Under the pieces are notes generated by a model. That model was given only the letters and a program-made list of their open reading frames with translations. It ran no database searches and was not told where the DNA came from. 52,998 nt of DNA from Enhydrobacter aerosaccus (GTDB taxonomy: Bacteria; Pseudomonadota; Alphaproteobacteria; Reyranellales; Reyranellaceae): the NCBI GenBank assembly GCA_903915535.1, contig CAIWTJ010000106.1, forward strand, positions 1 to 52,998, given 5' to 3'. The translations under genes and the position numbers were made by a program. Shown here one piece after another: positions 1 through 8,635 of this stretch. Position 1 is the first letter of the stretch. Every line of letters starts with the position of its first letter.

Positions 1-145
1 CTGCCTGTAAAGTTCCACGCCCTTCATCCCCCCGCCCTCTGCACGCCGTGCAAAGAGCTATCTGCCGAGGTATTTTTGCTCCGGCGCAACCAGACTTTCC
101 GGCCGCTTCAGTGAGGGATTTTGTCTCCGGCGCTTACACTACACA

Positions 146-390
146 ATGAAATTGTCGCGCGACGACGTGCGCGGCCAGCTCGAGCACTACAAGCTGGTCG
201 GCAAGGATTGGTCCGATCTCTTCGCGCGCGATCAGGCCATGATGAACGAGTCCGGCTTAGTCTAACCGAGACGCTGGCCAAGCTCTACGACGCGACGGTG
301 GCGCAGGAGCATGTGCCGCTGGCCTGGTATGAGGGCATTTCCCCGCTGCTGGCCGAGATCAAAGGGCCGGCTGAGAACGACGCGCTTTTT
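146..390 (+). pseudogene. frameshifted remnant of a small hypothetical protein
   Basis: An ATG at 146 opens a 39-codon frame that reads MKLSRDDVRGQLEHYK and runs in a protein-like way to a TAA at 263-265. The next frame continues directly with a protein-like stretch (SLTETLAKLYDATVAQEH, then a segment ending near AEIKGPAEN). Adding one base near 257 would join them as ..MNESGL-SLTETLAK.., so I read this as one small gene broken by a single-base loss. The 3' end is arbitrary, because the second frame loses protein character after about 390. I do not recognise the family. A sequencing error is possible, and a short intact 39-residue gene is the other reading. Confidence 0.4.
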
Positions 391-499
391 GAAACAGCAA
401 AGTGGCCCGCCGAAGCCGAGTGTTATTTGCGGCTTCGATATACGGATAGGGCGCTACTATCATTAGATTGCTTTAGTCTTGCTGAAAAGGAAGTAGGCA

Positions 500-1048
500 A
501 TGCAGGACAATCAGCTGCGCCGGTTCGGCGTTCTGATCTGGGTGTTCGTAGCGTTGGTGCTGTTCAGCACGATGGCCAAGGCGCAAACCGCTACAGAGCA
601 GGAAGAATGGTCAAGGGAGAACAGCGCCTGTCTTGGCGGCGCTAACACGCCAGAAACGTGGAAACACTGCGAGCGGCGCGAAGAGTTACGCAAGAAATTA
701 AAGGGGGAAGACAAGGCCAAGGCGCAAACCGGAATGTGGGATTTATTGTTGGTCGCCACTGGCGACATCATCCCCATGAACTTTCCTAGCCTAGAAGCGT
801 GCCAGCAATACCTTGCTAACAACTACGATCATGCGCGCACCGAGAAGTGCGTTCCAGCTTCAGGCTACGGTGTTTGGGGACGAGCGGCGCAGATCGGTTG
901 GGGTGTCTTTGAGGACGGTACCGGGCAACCATTGGATAATAACGTTTGGGCCTCGCAATCTGAATGCGAGCGGTATCGACATGTTCGACTTAATTTTCAA
1001 CTGCCAGGTGCGTGGTCCTGCAAACCAGCTACGTTGTATAAGAAATAA
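500..1048 (+). CDS. exported hypothetical protein, 182 aa
   Basis: The start is the ATG at 500, preceded by a good ribosome-binding site (AAGGAAG, about 7 bases upstream). Residues 1-10 are polar and basic (MQDNQLRRF), followed by a hydrophobic stretch to about residue 25 and an A-K-A-Q signal-peptidase-like site near 26-29, so the mature protein should be periplasmic or secreted. The mature part has six cysteines (C44, C57, C101, C117, C156 and C174 by my count), which suggests disulfides. It is charged near the N terminus and Trp/Gly-rich later. No known domain is recognised. The surrounding DNA is more A+T rich than the rest of the window, in keeping with an accessory gene. Confidence 0.7.
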   Translation: MQDNQLRRFGVLIWVFVALVLFSTMAKAQTATEQEEWSRENSACLGGANTPETWKHCERREELRKKLKGEDKAKAQTGMWDLLLVATGDIIPMNFPSLEACQQYLANNYDHARTEKCVPASGYGVWGRAAQIGWGVFEDGTGQPLDNNVWASQSECERYRHVRLNFQLPGAWSCKPATLYKK

Positions 1049-1065
1049 GGTTTAGACCTAATTCG

Positions 1066-1281
1066 TTGCTGGCCTTGTATGTGACGCGCTGGAAAAGGCA
1101 GGCAAGTAATGACGACAGGGGGCACGCTGCTGCGGCCGCGTTAGGATGGCTAGAGGGGCGAGGCCCAGAGGAAGAGCGGTATCAAGGCGTCCTGTGCGCA
1201 GTTAAACTCGAATTTGGGCCGGAGCTACTAGACACGGATATGCCCCGTCGAGAGCCCCCAGATGATGCCGTGCTGGCGTAG
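1066..1281 (+). CDS. possible small hypothetical gene or gene fragment
   Basis: The open frame begins at a TTG and reads LALYVTRWKRQ..., then a stretch with plausible protein character (ALGWLEGRGPEEERYQ) ending near ELLDTD. Its last 50 or so bases lie antisense to the 3' end of the minus-strand gene at 1228-1575, and the final residues (PRREPPDDAVLA) look like antisense reading, so the frame may be a truncated gene running into its neighbour. There is no ATG and no clear ribosome-binding site. I do not recognise a family. It is listed because the central composition looks coding; it could be chance. Confidence 0.25.
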   Translation: MLALYVTRWKRQASNDDRGHAAAAALGWLEGRGPEEERYQGVLCAVKLEFGPELLDTDMPRREPPDDAVLA

Positions 1282-1575
1282 GGCGGCCTCGGCATAGCGG
1301 ACGGCGACGGGGCAGGGATGGCGGCGCATTTCGGACAGTTGTCTCTCGTGGCGCCACCGGCGTAGCTTGCGGTTGAGCTCGTCGGCCTTCTCGCGCGTGT
1401 CGAAGGCTACGACCGTGGCGGCCCAACCCCTCGAGCGCCGCCCGTAGCCCATGATGCCGGCGATCCGCGTCGCTTCCTCCCAGATCCATGCCTGGTCGAC
1501 TTCGGCGCAAAGGACGGTCACGTCGTGCGGATATTCGGGTCTGGGCTTCGGCGGGGTGCAGGTGATGCGGCCCAT
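1228..1575 (-). CDS. hypothetical protein, 115 aa
   Basis: I chose the ATG at 1575 (MGRITCTPPKPRPEYP) because GAAGG lies 8 bases upstream; an in-frame ATG at 1629 would add 18 low-complexity residues. The product has an N-terminal Pro-rich stretch, then a mixed alpha/beta-looking region (DVTVLCAEVDQAWIWEEA), a basic helix (REKADELNRKLRRWRHERQ) and a C terminus ending ..WGLSTGHIRV. There is no signal peptide or membrane segment, so it is probably cytoplasmic. No domain is recognised. It stands alone on the minus strand, with its stop facing the small plus-strand genes. Confidence 0.5.
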   Translation of the reverse strand: MGRITCTPPKPRPEYPHDVTVLCAEVDQAWIWEEATRIAGIMGYGRRSRGWAATVVAFDTREKADELNRKLRRWRHERQLSEMRRHPCPVAVRYAEAALRQHGIIWGLSTGHIRV

Positions 1576-2071
1576 GCGGGCAGCCTTCGGCAATCGGGAG
1601 CGGCCCCTGTCGCCGCTCGGTGACCCCACGTCGACTAGACTCGTAGCCGCAAAGGCAATCGATTGGCGAGTCGATTCCGCCTAAATGCGTTCTCGACCCG
1701 CCAGCACGCCAGAACTGACGCGCCACGGCGCTCGAAATTGACCCTGAGAGGGTTGGGTTGCCAATACTGGCCGCGATGATTGAGGCTGCGATTTCCCAGA
1801 TTTTTCTGCAAATTTTTCCAGAGAACGACAAGGACGCTGTGACAGGACCGAGGAGTCCCGTCGTCCGAGGGCCACCCCACCTCGCCAAGTCGATTTGAAG
1901 GCCTCGGCAAATTGACGCTTTTGGTCAGACGCGAGTAGGGCGCTCCGTTACCCGAATTGTTACCCAAAGATCAGTAGCGGCCTTTATTTCCTGCTTGATT
2001 CGCATTTAGGCCGGAAAAGCGCGCCGTAGGTAGGGGAGCGTGGCTGGCCTGTCAAACAACAAGGGGGGAGT
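1576..2071. other. gene-poor stretch, no supported gene
   Basis: About 500 bases with no convincing coding frame. The longer open frames here lack ribosome-binding sites and have frameshift-like composition. The sequence is A+T richer than the comEC side (for example around 1795-1820). I looked for a tRNA or an integrase attachment-like end and saw none. The last 15 bases carry the purine-rich ribosome-binding site of comEC. Confidence 0.5.
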
Positions 2072-4201
2072 GTGACGGGACCGCGGGCCTGGGTGATGCA
2101 GCAGCTAGATGCCGAGCGAGGCCGCTGGATGCTGTGGCTTCCGGCGGCGCTGGGCCTGGGCATCGCCATTTACTTCGAGCTGCCGGTCGAGCCGCCGTTG
2201 TGGCTCGGGCTGGCGTGCGGCTTCGGGGGCGTCGTCCAGGTCTTGCTCACGCCAGCAGGCGGCTACGCGCGCGCGCTGGCGATCGGCCTCGTGGCAGCGT
2301 CCTTCGGCTTCGGCCTGGCGACCTGGCGCACCGCCAACCTTGCCGCGCCGACGCTCACTCGGCCGCTGTTCAGCATCAACGTCGAAGGCCGCATCGCCGA
2401 TATCCAGCGCCTGCCCGAAAGCCAGCGCGTGGTGCTCGAGACGGTACGATTGAAAGGCAATGGCGCGCCCCGGCTCGAAATGACCCCGGAGCGCGTGCGT
2501 ATCTCTCTCGGCAAAAGTGCACCGCCGCTGACAGTGGGTGACAGGCTGCTGGTGCTGGCCAACATCTCCCCGCCAGCGGGACCTGCCGCGCCCGGTGCTT
2601 TCGATTTCCAGCGAGTCGCCTGGTACCAGCAGATCGGTGCGGTCGGCTATGCGCTGGCGCCCGCCGCTGTCGTCGAGCATGGCAAGCCGAACGGCATCGT
2701 GCGCGCCATCGATGGCCTGCGCGCCGACATCACGGCGCGCATCCTGAAGGCACTGCCCAATCCCGAAGGAGGAGTCGCGGCAGCCCTGCTGACCGGCGAG
2801 CAGACAGCCGTGACCAAGGAAGTCACCCAGCAAATGCGCGACTCGGGCCTAGCGCACATCCTGTCGATCTCCGGCCTCCATATCGTATTCGTGGTGGCGC
2901 TGGTGATGGGCTTCTTCCGTTACGGCATCGCCCTGATCCCGCCGCTGGCACTCAGGGTCGACGCCAAGAAGATCGCGGCCGTGATCGCGTTGCTGGTCGC
3001 GCTGTTCTACACGGCTTTGGCCGGCGCCCCGGTGCCGGCGCAGCGCTCGTGCGCGATGGCTGCGTTCGCGCTGCTCGCCATCCTGCTCGACCGGGCGGCG
3101 CTGTCGCTGCGGCTGGTGGCGTGGTCCGCGGTCGTCGTGCTGGTCGCCGCCCCCGATGCGCTGGTCGGCGCCTCGTTCCAGATGTCGTTCGCCGCCGTCA
3201 TCGCCCTGATCGCCGCCTGGGAGATGGGCAGTGGGTGGCGGCGGCGCCTGCACGAGCGCGCCGAGCTCTCGAAACACCGCCTGCTATGGCGCGTCACAAC
3301 GGCGATAGGAGCGAGTCTTGCTACCAGCCTGATCGCATCAATCGCGACCGGTGCGTTCGCGGCCTACCACTTCAATCGCATATCCTTGCTTGGAATCGTC
3401 GCCAACATGCTGGGCGTGCCGCTCACCGGCTTCTGGATCATGCCCTTTGGCCTGCTCGCCATGCTGCTGATGCCGTTCGGACTGGAGAAGGTCGCGCTGG
3501 TGCCGATGGGCTGGGGCGTGACCGCGCTCGATGCCATCGCAGCCTACGTCGCGTCTTGGCCGCAGACGGCGACACTCGTGCCATCCTTGCCGGGCGCCAG
3601 CCTGTGGCTGCTGACGATCGGCGGATTGTGGCTCTGCTTCTGGCGGCGCAAATGGCGCTTCGCCGGACTACCAGTCGCGATTGCGGGACTGTTGCTCAGC
3701 CACGGGCCGCCACCCGACCTGCTGATGAGCGAGGATGGCCGCGTGCTGGGCCTGCGGGACGAAGGTGGCACCATTCATGTTGCCTCAACGCGCACCGACC
3801 GCTTTGTCGCCGATGCCTGGGCCCGGCGCAGCGGCCAGGAGGGTGCCGGCAAGTGGACCGTCAGCGCCGATCAGCAGGCGGCCGGCATCGGCTGCAACAC
3901 GGGTCTCTGCAGCTGGCGCAAGGGCCCGTGGAAAGTGGCGATGGTGAGCGATGAGCGTCGCCTGGCAGAAGCCTGCGCGCGCGCCGATATCGTGCTCTCG
4001 ACGGTCGATGCGAAGGGCCTCTGCCGTGGCCCGCGGCTGGTCCTCGACAGGCGCGATGCGTGGCGTGAAGGCGCGCAAGCGCTGTGGCTCGATGAGCGGG
4101 GCCTGCGGCGCGAGACCGGCAATGGCTGGCGCGGCGACCGGCCGTGGGTCCCCAACAGCGCCGCTCGCCAAGCGATGCCGGTGAAGCCACCGGGAGCGTG
4201 A
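2072..4201 (+). CDS. comEC: ComEC/Rec2-family DNA-uptake membrane protein
   Basis: The 709-residue product starts at GTG 2072, directly behind AAGGGGGGAG. ComEC forms the inner-membrane channel that passes one strand of transforming DNA into the cytoplasm. The N terminus has membrane segments at about 20-95, an OB-like DUF4131 region at about 100-200 and then the competence domain with the family motif HILSISGLHIVFV (about 265-277) and FQMSFAAVIAL further on. Several helices follow to about residue 560. The C-terminal 150 residues take the place of the beta-lactamase-like domain but show no HxHxDH metal motif, as is common in alphaproteobacterial ComEC. lexA and comEC are neighbours in many relatives; here two other genes lie between them and comEC points the other way. 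Confidence 0.9.
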   Translation: MTGPRAWVMQQLDAERGRWMLWLPAALGLGIAIYFELPVEPPLWLGLACGFGGVVQVLLTPAGGYARALAIGLVAASFGFGLATWRTANLAAPTLTRPLFSINVEGRIADIQRLPESQRVVLETVRLKGNGAPRLEMTPERVRISLGKSAPPLTVGDRLLVLANISPPAGPAAPGAFDFQRVAWYQQIGAVGYALAPAAVVEHGKPNGIVRAIDGLRADITARILKALPNPEGGVAAALLTGEQTAVTKEVTQQMRDSGLAHILSISGLHIVFVVALVMGFFRYGIALIPPLALRVDAKKIAAVIALLVALFYTALAGAPVPAQRSCAMAAFALLAILLDRAALSLRLVAWSAVVVLVAAPDALVGASFQMSFAAVIALIAAWEMGSGWRRRLHERAELSKHRLLWRVTTAIGASLATSLIASIATGAFAAYHFNRISLLGIVANMLGVPLTGFWIMPFGLLAMLLMPFGLEKVALVPMGWGVTALDAIAAYVASWPQTATLVPSLPGASLWLLTIGGLWLCFWRRKWRFAGLPVAIAGLLLSHGPPPDLLMSEDGRVLGLRDEGGTIHVASTRTDRFVADAWARRSGQEGAGKWTVSADQQAAGIGCNTGLCSWRKGPWKVAMVSDERRLAEACARADIVLSTVDAKGLCRGPRLVLDRRDAWREGAQALWLDERGLRRETGNGWRGDRPWVPNSAARQAMPVKPPGA

Positions 4202-4228
4202 TAGTCTCCCCGAAACGGAGGGGACAAC

Positions 4229-5464
4229 ATGACACCGACACGCCGCGCTGCACTCAAGCTGCTGGGAGCAGGAGCCGTCGCCGTGTCGACACGCGCCTGG
4301 GCGCAGGCGGCGCCGCCGCTGCTGATGGACGGGCATGTGCACGCGATCAACCGCGTCTATTGGGAGCAAGCCGATCTCTGGCAGGACGTGCCGGACGTAG
4401 GCTGGGACTTCAAGCGCGCGCGTTCGGCCGGCGTCAATTGCGTGATCGATAACCTCGGCACCTACGGCTACTGGAACTATAACTACACGCCCAAGCAGGC
4501 ACTGCGCCTGCTCGAGACGGCGAACCGCTACGCCGAGCAGCATGCCGACAAGATGGCGATCGCCACCACGAGCGCACAGGCGCGGCAGATCGTGGCCAGC
4601 GGGCGCATGGCCGTGTTCCTCGGCAGCGAATCGGGCTGGGATCACGAGGGCGATCTCGACGTGCTGGGCGCCTTCTACCGCCTCGGCCTGCGCACCATCC
4701 AGTTCGCGTCCCAGTCGGGCTACAACAATTTCGCCGACAGCGCCTTGGCGATGAGCCAGGGTGGCCAGAGCCCCGACCATTTCCACGGCATCACCGATCG
4801 CGGCCGAGCGCTGGTCGCGGAGATGAACCGGCTGGGCATCCTGATCGACATCACCCACGGCACCGAGACCGTACACAAACAGCTGATCGAAGCGAGCAGG
4901 ACACCGGTCGTGGCGAGTCACGAGACCATCCGCGCCGTGTCGGGCGTCGGCATCTCCGACGAGACGATCAAGGCGTTGGCGGCCAAGGGTGGGCTGGTCG
5001 GCATCCACTCGAGCGCGCAAGTCGTGAGCAAGCGCTTCCGCCAATGGATGGTGGAGCACAAGGAGCAGGTTGCGGCCGCCAATAAGGACGTGGCCAACAT
5101 GCTGGGTTATGAGCCCAGCTTCCCCCGCAAACCCGGCGACCACGGCGAGTATGTCGAGCGCTTCGACAAGGAGTTCCGCGAGGCGTGGCTGTCGCGCGCC
5201 AAGTGGAAGGAGATCCCCGAACTGGTGCCGCTGATCCCTACCGCCGATGAATGGGCACAGCATGTAGACCACGTGATCAAGCTGGTCGGCGCCGATAACG
5301 TGGCCATCGGCCTCGACATGGCGGGCGGCCGCAGCTCGGTGCCGCGCAATCCTGCAGGGTACGGTGAGATTGTTGCCGCCCTGAACAGGATCACCACACC
5401 CGCGAACGTGAAGAAGATCACGGGTGAAAACTGGTTCCGGGTGCTGGACGCGGCCAAAGCCTGA
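4229..5464 (+). CDS. membrane dipeptidase (peptidase M19) family protein, Tat-exported
   Basis: Start ATG 4229 follows a GGAGGGGAC ribosome-binding site. The N terminus MTPTRRAALKLLGAGAVAV is a twin-arginine-type signal with cleavage after ..TRAWAQA. The mature part is a TIM-barrel M19 (renal dipeptidase-like) enzyme that would hydrolyse dipeptides in the periplasm. Visible metal-site motifs are DGHVH near residue 34 (family HxD, here HxH), ITHG (the usual SH histidine), VASHET and IGLDMAG (late Asp). The Asp to His change in the first motif sets it in a diverged subgroup, so the substrate may not be a plain dipeptide. It is followed 51 bases later by a peptide-type binding protein in the same direction, which suggests a shared peptide-related job. 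Confidence 0.85.
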   Translation: MTPTRRAALKLLGAGAVAVSTRAWAQAAPPLLMDGHVHAINRVYWEQADLWQDVPDVGWDFKRARSAGVNCVIDNLGTYGYWNYNYTPKQALRLLETANRYAEQHADKMAIATTSAQARQIVASGRMAVFLGSESGWDHEGDLDVLGAFYRLGLRTIQFASQSGYNNFADSALAMSQGGQSPDHFHGITDRGRALVAEMNRLGILIDITHGTETVHKQLIEASRTPVVASHETIRAVSGVGISDETIKALAAKGGLVGIHSSAQVVSKRFRQWMVEHKEQVAAANKDVANMLGYEPSFPRKPGDHGEYVERFDKEFREAWLSRAKWKEIPELVPLIPTADEWAQHVDHVIKLVGADNVAIGLDMAGGRSSVPRNPAGYGEIVAALNRITTPANVKKITGENWFRVLDAAKA

Positions 5465-5515
5465 TCTTTGGCACGGTCTTGGCTTGCAACGGTTCGCCTT
5501 ATTGGGGGAACCGCA

Positions 5516-7108
5516 ATGAACAGCCGTCTCAAGCCTATTCTCGCTCTTGCCGCCGTGCTGGTCGCGTCGCCCGCCTTCGCGCAGGGCACTCTGCGCGTCG
5601 GCATGACCGCGTCCGACATCCCGCTCACCACGGGGCAGACCGACAATGGCGGCGAAGGCATGCGGTTCATGGGCTACACGGTCTACAACTCCCTGATCGA
5701 GTGGGATCTGTCGAAAGCCGACAAGGCGTCGAGCCTGGTGCCGTCGCTTGCAACGTCGTGGAAGGTCGACGATGCGGACAAGAACCGCTGGGTGTTCATC
5801 CTGCGCCAGGGCGTGAAGTTCCACGATGGCTCGGACTTCAAGGCCGATGCCGTGGTCTGGAACATCGACAAGCTGCTCAACGACAAGTCGCCGCAGTACG
5901 ACACCAAGCAGTCGGCGCAGGGCCGCTCGCGCATTCCGGCGGTGGCTTCCTACAAGGCGCTCGACGACTACACGTTGGAAGTCCGCACCAAGTCGCCGGA
6001 TGCCTTCCTGCCGTACCAGATGTCCTGGGTCATGATCTCGAGCCCCGCCCAGTGGGAGAAGGTGGGCAAGGACTGGAACGCCTTTGCCAAGACGCCGTCC
6101 GGCACGGGTCCGTGGAAGCTCACCAGCTTCGTGCCTCAGACGCGCGCCGAACTCGTTCCCAACAAGGACTACTGGGACAAGGCGCGAGTGCCGAAACTCG
6201 ACAAGATGTTGCTGCTGCCAATTCCGGAGGCCTCGACCCGCACGGCCGCGCTGCGGTCGGGACAGGTCGACTGGATCGAGACGCCGGCGCCCGATGCCGT
6301 CGACAGCCTGAACAAGGCGGGCTTCAAGCTGATCGACGGTCCGTACCCGCATAATTGGACATGGCACCTCAGCATGGCAGAAGGCTCGCCGTGGAAGGAC
6401 ATCCGCGTCCGCAAGGCCGCGAACCTCGCCGTCGACCGCGATGGGCTGAAGGTCCTGCTGCACGGCCTGATGCTGCCCGCCAAGGGCTTCGTCACGCCCA
6501 GCAGCCCGTGGTTCGGCCACCCGAAGTTCGAGGTGAAGTACGATCCGGCGGCGGCCAAGAAGCTGCTGGCGGAGGCGGGCTTCAGCCCGTCGAACCCGGT
6601 CAAGGTTAAGGTGCTGATCTCGAGCTCGGGTTCGGGCCAGATGCAGCCGCTGCCGATGAACGAGTACATCCAGCAGAACCTGGCCGAGGTCGGCATCAAG
6701 GTCGACTTCGAGGTCGTGGAATGGAACACCATGATCAACATGTGGCGCGCCGGCACCAAGTCGGAGCAGGTGAAGGGATCGAACGCGATCAACTTCTCCT
6801 ATTTCATCCAGGACCCGTTCACCGCCTTCATCCGCCACGTCGACTCCAAGCTGGTGGCGCCCAACGGCACCAACTGGGGCTACTACCAGGACCCGGCGAT
6901 GGACGCGCTACTCGACAAGGCGCGCAACACCTTCGTGGCCGCCGACCAGGACAAGGTGCTGGCCGAGATCCACGAGAAGATGGTGGACGAGGCGCTGTTC
7001 CTGTTCGTCGCCCACGACGTCAACTCGCGCGAGGTGTCGCCCAAGGTCACGGGCTTCATCCAGGCGCAGAACTGGTTCCAGGACTTCTCGCCGATAACGA
7101 TGAAGTAG
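5516..7108 (+). CDS. ABC transporter substrate-binding protein, peptide/nickel type (SBP_bac_5)
   Basis: I chose ATG 5516 because TGGGGGAA lies just upstream and a clear Sec signal peptide follows (MNSRLKPILALAAVLVASPA, cut after FAQ). The 530-residue product has the cluster C solute-binding layout: TLRVGMTASDIPLTT at the mature N terminus, the family signature around WVFILRQGVKFHDGSDF and the closing LFLFVAHDVNSREVSPKV. Such proteins deliver oligopeptides or related solutes to an inner-membrane permease. No permease or ATPase genes adjoin it, so it is an orphan receptor here, probably paired with the upstream dipeptidase. Its TAG stop touches the lexA stop codon with no bases between. Confidence 0.88.
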   Translation: MNSRLKPILALAAVLVASPAFAQGTLRVGMTASDIPLTTGQTDNGGEGMRFMGYTVYNSLIEWDLSKADKASSLVPSLATSWKVDDADKNRWVFILRQGVKFHDGSDFKADAVVWNIDKLLNDKSPQYDTKQSAQGRSRIPAVASYKALDDYTLEVRTKSPDAFLPYQMSWVMISSPAQWEKVGKDWNAFAKTPSGTGPWKLTSFVPQTRAELVPNKDYWDKARVPKLDKMLLLPIPEASTRTAALRSGQVDWIETPAPDAVDSLNKAGFKLIDGPYPHNWTWHLSMAEGSPWKDIRVRKAANLAVDRDGLKVLLHGLMLPAKGFVTPSSPWFGHPKFEVKYDPAAAKKLLAEAGFSPSNPVKVKVLISSSGSGQMQPLPMNEYIQQNLAEVGIKVDFEVVEWNTMINMWRAGTKSEQVKGSNAINFSYFIQDPFTAFIRHVDSKLVAPNGTNWGYYQDPAMDALLDKARNTFVAADQDKVLAEIHEKMVDEALFLFVAHDVNSREVSPKVTGFIQAQNWFQDFSPITMK

Positions 7109-7849
7109 TCAGTGGTAGCGGCGGTACAGTCCCGCCAGGCGCCCCTGTATCTTGACGCGATCTGGTCCGAAGATCCGGGTCTCGTAGGCGGCGTTGGCGG
7201 GCTCGAGCGCCACCGACGCACCCTTGCGGCGCAGCCGCTTCAGGGTCGCTTCGGTGTCGTCGATCAGCGCCACGACGATCTCGCCGTTCTCGGCGGTGTC
7301 GGAACTCTTGATGATCGCGATGTCGCCATTCTGGATGCCGGCTTCGACCATCGAGTCGCCCTGAACTTCGAGGCAGTAGTGCGCGCCCGAGCCGAGCAAC
7401 GACACCGGCACGTCCACCGTCGTCGAATTGTCGCGCAAGGCTTCGATCGGCGTACCGGCGGCGATCCGCCCGTACAGAGGCAGACTGAGCGCCTGCGCCT
7501 CGTTCGCGGCCTGGATGGCGCCTGCCAGCGGCACGCGGTCGCCGCGAACGATCTGGGGCACGAAACTCTCGCGGGCCTCGGCCATGCCGCCGCGGGCGAG
7601 CATGGGGGTGACGTTAGGGTTCGGCATCGCGGCGGCTTCGGGCAACTTGAGAACCTGCAGGGCCCGCGCACGATGGGGCAGGCGGCGCAGGAAGCCGCGC
7701 TCCTCCAGACCCGTGATCAGGCGATGAATGCCGGACTTGGACTTGAGACGCAGCGCTTCCTTCATTTCGTCGAAGGAGGGCGACACGCCGCCGTCATTGA
7801 GCCGCTTGTTGATGAACAGCAGCAGTTCGTTTTGTTTGCGGGTTAACAC
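7109..7849 (-). CDS. lexA: LexA SOS repressor
   Basis: LexA represses DNA-damage genes and cleaves itself when RecA is activated. I chose the GTG at 7849 (product begins [12 protein letters not shown], the usual alphaproteobacterial N terminus) with GGGGAGAAG upstream; an ATG at 7900 would add 17 unmatched residues. The 246-residue protein has a winged helix-turn-helix at about 22-50, the cleavage pair Ala131-Gly132 ([11 protein letters not shown]), catalytic Ser166 (GDSMVEAG) and Lys204 (EATLKRL). All key residues are present. An upstream GTTC-N7-GTTC repeat indicates autoregulation. The stop codon abuts that of the solute-binding protein gene. Confidence 0.95.
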   Translation of the reverse strand: MLTRKQNELLLFINKRLNDGGVSPSFDEMKEALRLKSKSGIHRLITGLEERGFLRRLPHRARALQVLKLPEAAAMPNPNVTPMLARGGMAEARESFVPQIVRGDRVPLAGAIQAANEAQALSLPLYGRIAAGTPIEALRDNSTTVDVPVSLLGSGAHYCLEVQGDSMVEAGIQNGDIAIIKSSDTAENGEIVVALIDDTEATLKRLRRKGASVALEPANAAYETRIFGPDRVKIQGRLAGLYRRYH

Positions 7850-7919
7850 CGTCTTCTCCCCGGGCACTTGATGCACAGTGCCTACCAGATTTCGGAACAA
7901 ATCCTGAAACTCGCCACAT

Positions 7920-7934
7920 GTTCTAGTTTAGTTC
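7920..7934 (-). promoter_or_regulatory. LexA (SOS) box upstream of lexA
   Basis: On the minus strand the site reads GAAC-TAAACTA-GAAC, an exact match to the alphaproteobacterial SOS consensus GAAC-N7-GAAC. It lies 70 bases upstream of the lexA GTG and 89 bases upstream of the divergent methyltransferase ATG, so it could control both. A second, imperfect copy on the plus strand (GAAC-AAATCCT-GAAA) lies at 7895-7909. Confidence 0.85.
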
Positions 7935-8023
7935 TTTCAAATTGTCAACTTATCCCACGTTTGCCGGGGAAAGGGCGGGTTTTGCTCGCCTTGGAGGAAC
8001 GTCCGGAGCACAAGGGCTGCGCC

Positions 8024-8635
8024 ATGCCGTCGCCGTCGCAAATCGCCAAGAAGCTCCTGCCCAAGCAGGTGAAGCGCTTCATCCTGCTGAACTTCCTGGG
8101 AGTGCGGCGACGCTACGATCATCTGCGCTCCCATCCCAGCCGGCGGTTCCTCGAGCACGAGATCCTGCCGTGGCTGGCCAGGCACCAGGCGCGGGTGCTC
8201 TTCGTCGGGACGGGCCCCTACACATGGCAGTTCGAGCGCCTGTTCCGCCGCTCGCGCGATCAGTACACGACGATCGATCCGGAGAGCGCGACGGCCGTAT
8301 GGGGCGCGCGCAATCACATCGTGGCGCCCATCCAGCAGATCGAGCGCTTTCGCCCGAAAGGCTACTTCGACTGCATCGTGTTCAACGGCGTCTTCGGCTT
8401 CGGAATCGACGACCTGGACAGCCAGCGCGAGACGATCAAGGTGCTGCATGAGGCACTGGCGCCAGGCGGGCTGTTGCTGGTCGGCTGGAACACCAACCTG
8501 CTGCCCGACCTCGAGGCGCTGGGCCTCTTCAGGCCTTACTTCGACGACGCTGAGGGTTTGCCGTGGCCGCACCGCACGCCTTTCGGCCTGCCCGAGACGC
8601 ACGTTTACGATTTCTACAGGAAGCGGCCTCAGTAG
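8024..8635 (+). CDS. small SAM-dependent methyltransferase-like protein
   Basis: Start ATG 8024 (MPSPSQIAKKLLPKQ) has GGAGCACAAGGG upstream; a frame opening at 7868 would read through the lexA promoter. The 203-residue product has a basic N-terminal helix, then a class I Rossmann pattern: VLFVGTGPYTWQFERLF (about 60-76) as the nucleotide loop, YTTIDPES as the acidic end of strand 2, FDCIVFNGVFGFGIDD as the strand 4 region and EALAPGGLLLVGWN (about 147-160), the motif typical of methyltransferases. The substrate cannot be told. It diverges from lexA across a 174-base region containing the SOS box, and its 3' end overlaps moeA by 7 bases. Confidence 0.65.
   Translation: MPSPSQIAKKLLPKQVKRFILLNFLGVRRRYDHLRSHPSRRFLEHEILPWLARHQARVLFVGTGPYTWQFERLFRRSRDQYTTIDPESATAVWGARNHIVAPIQQIERFRPKGYFDCIVFNGVFGFGIDDLDSQRETIKVLHEALAPGGLLLVGWNTNLLPDLEALGLFRPYFDDAEGLPWPHRTPFGLPETHVYDFYRKRPQ

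Noticed and set aside
1600..1720. tRNA-like or attachment-site-like stretch (CGAGTCGATTCCGCC) near the island edge
   Set aside because: The T-arm-like motif is not followed by a matching acceptor stem or CCA, and no D or anticodon arm can be drawn.
1635..1967. 110-codon minus-strand frame in the gene-poor stretch
   Set aside because: No ribosome-binding site, no recognisable domain and frame-shifting composition; not supported as a gene.
3785..6838. Very long minus-strand open frame (about 1000 codons) opposite comEC, the dipeptidase and the binding protein
   Set aside because: It is antisense to three clear genes, has His/Arg/Asp-rich composition typical of reverse frames in GC-rich DNA and no ribosome-binding site.
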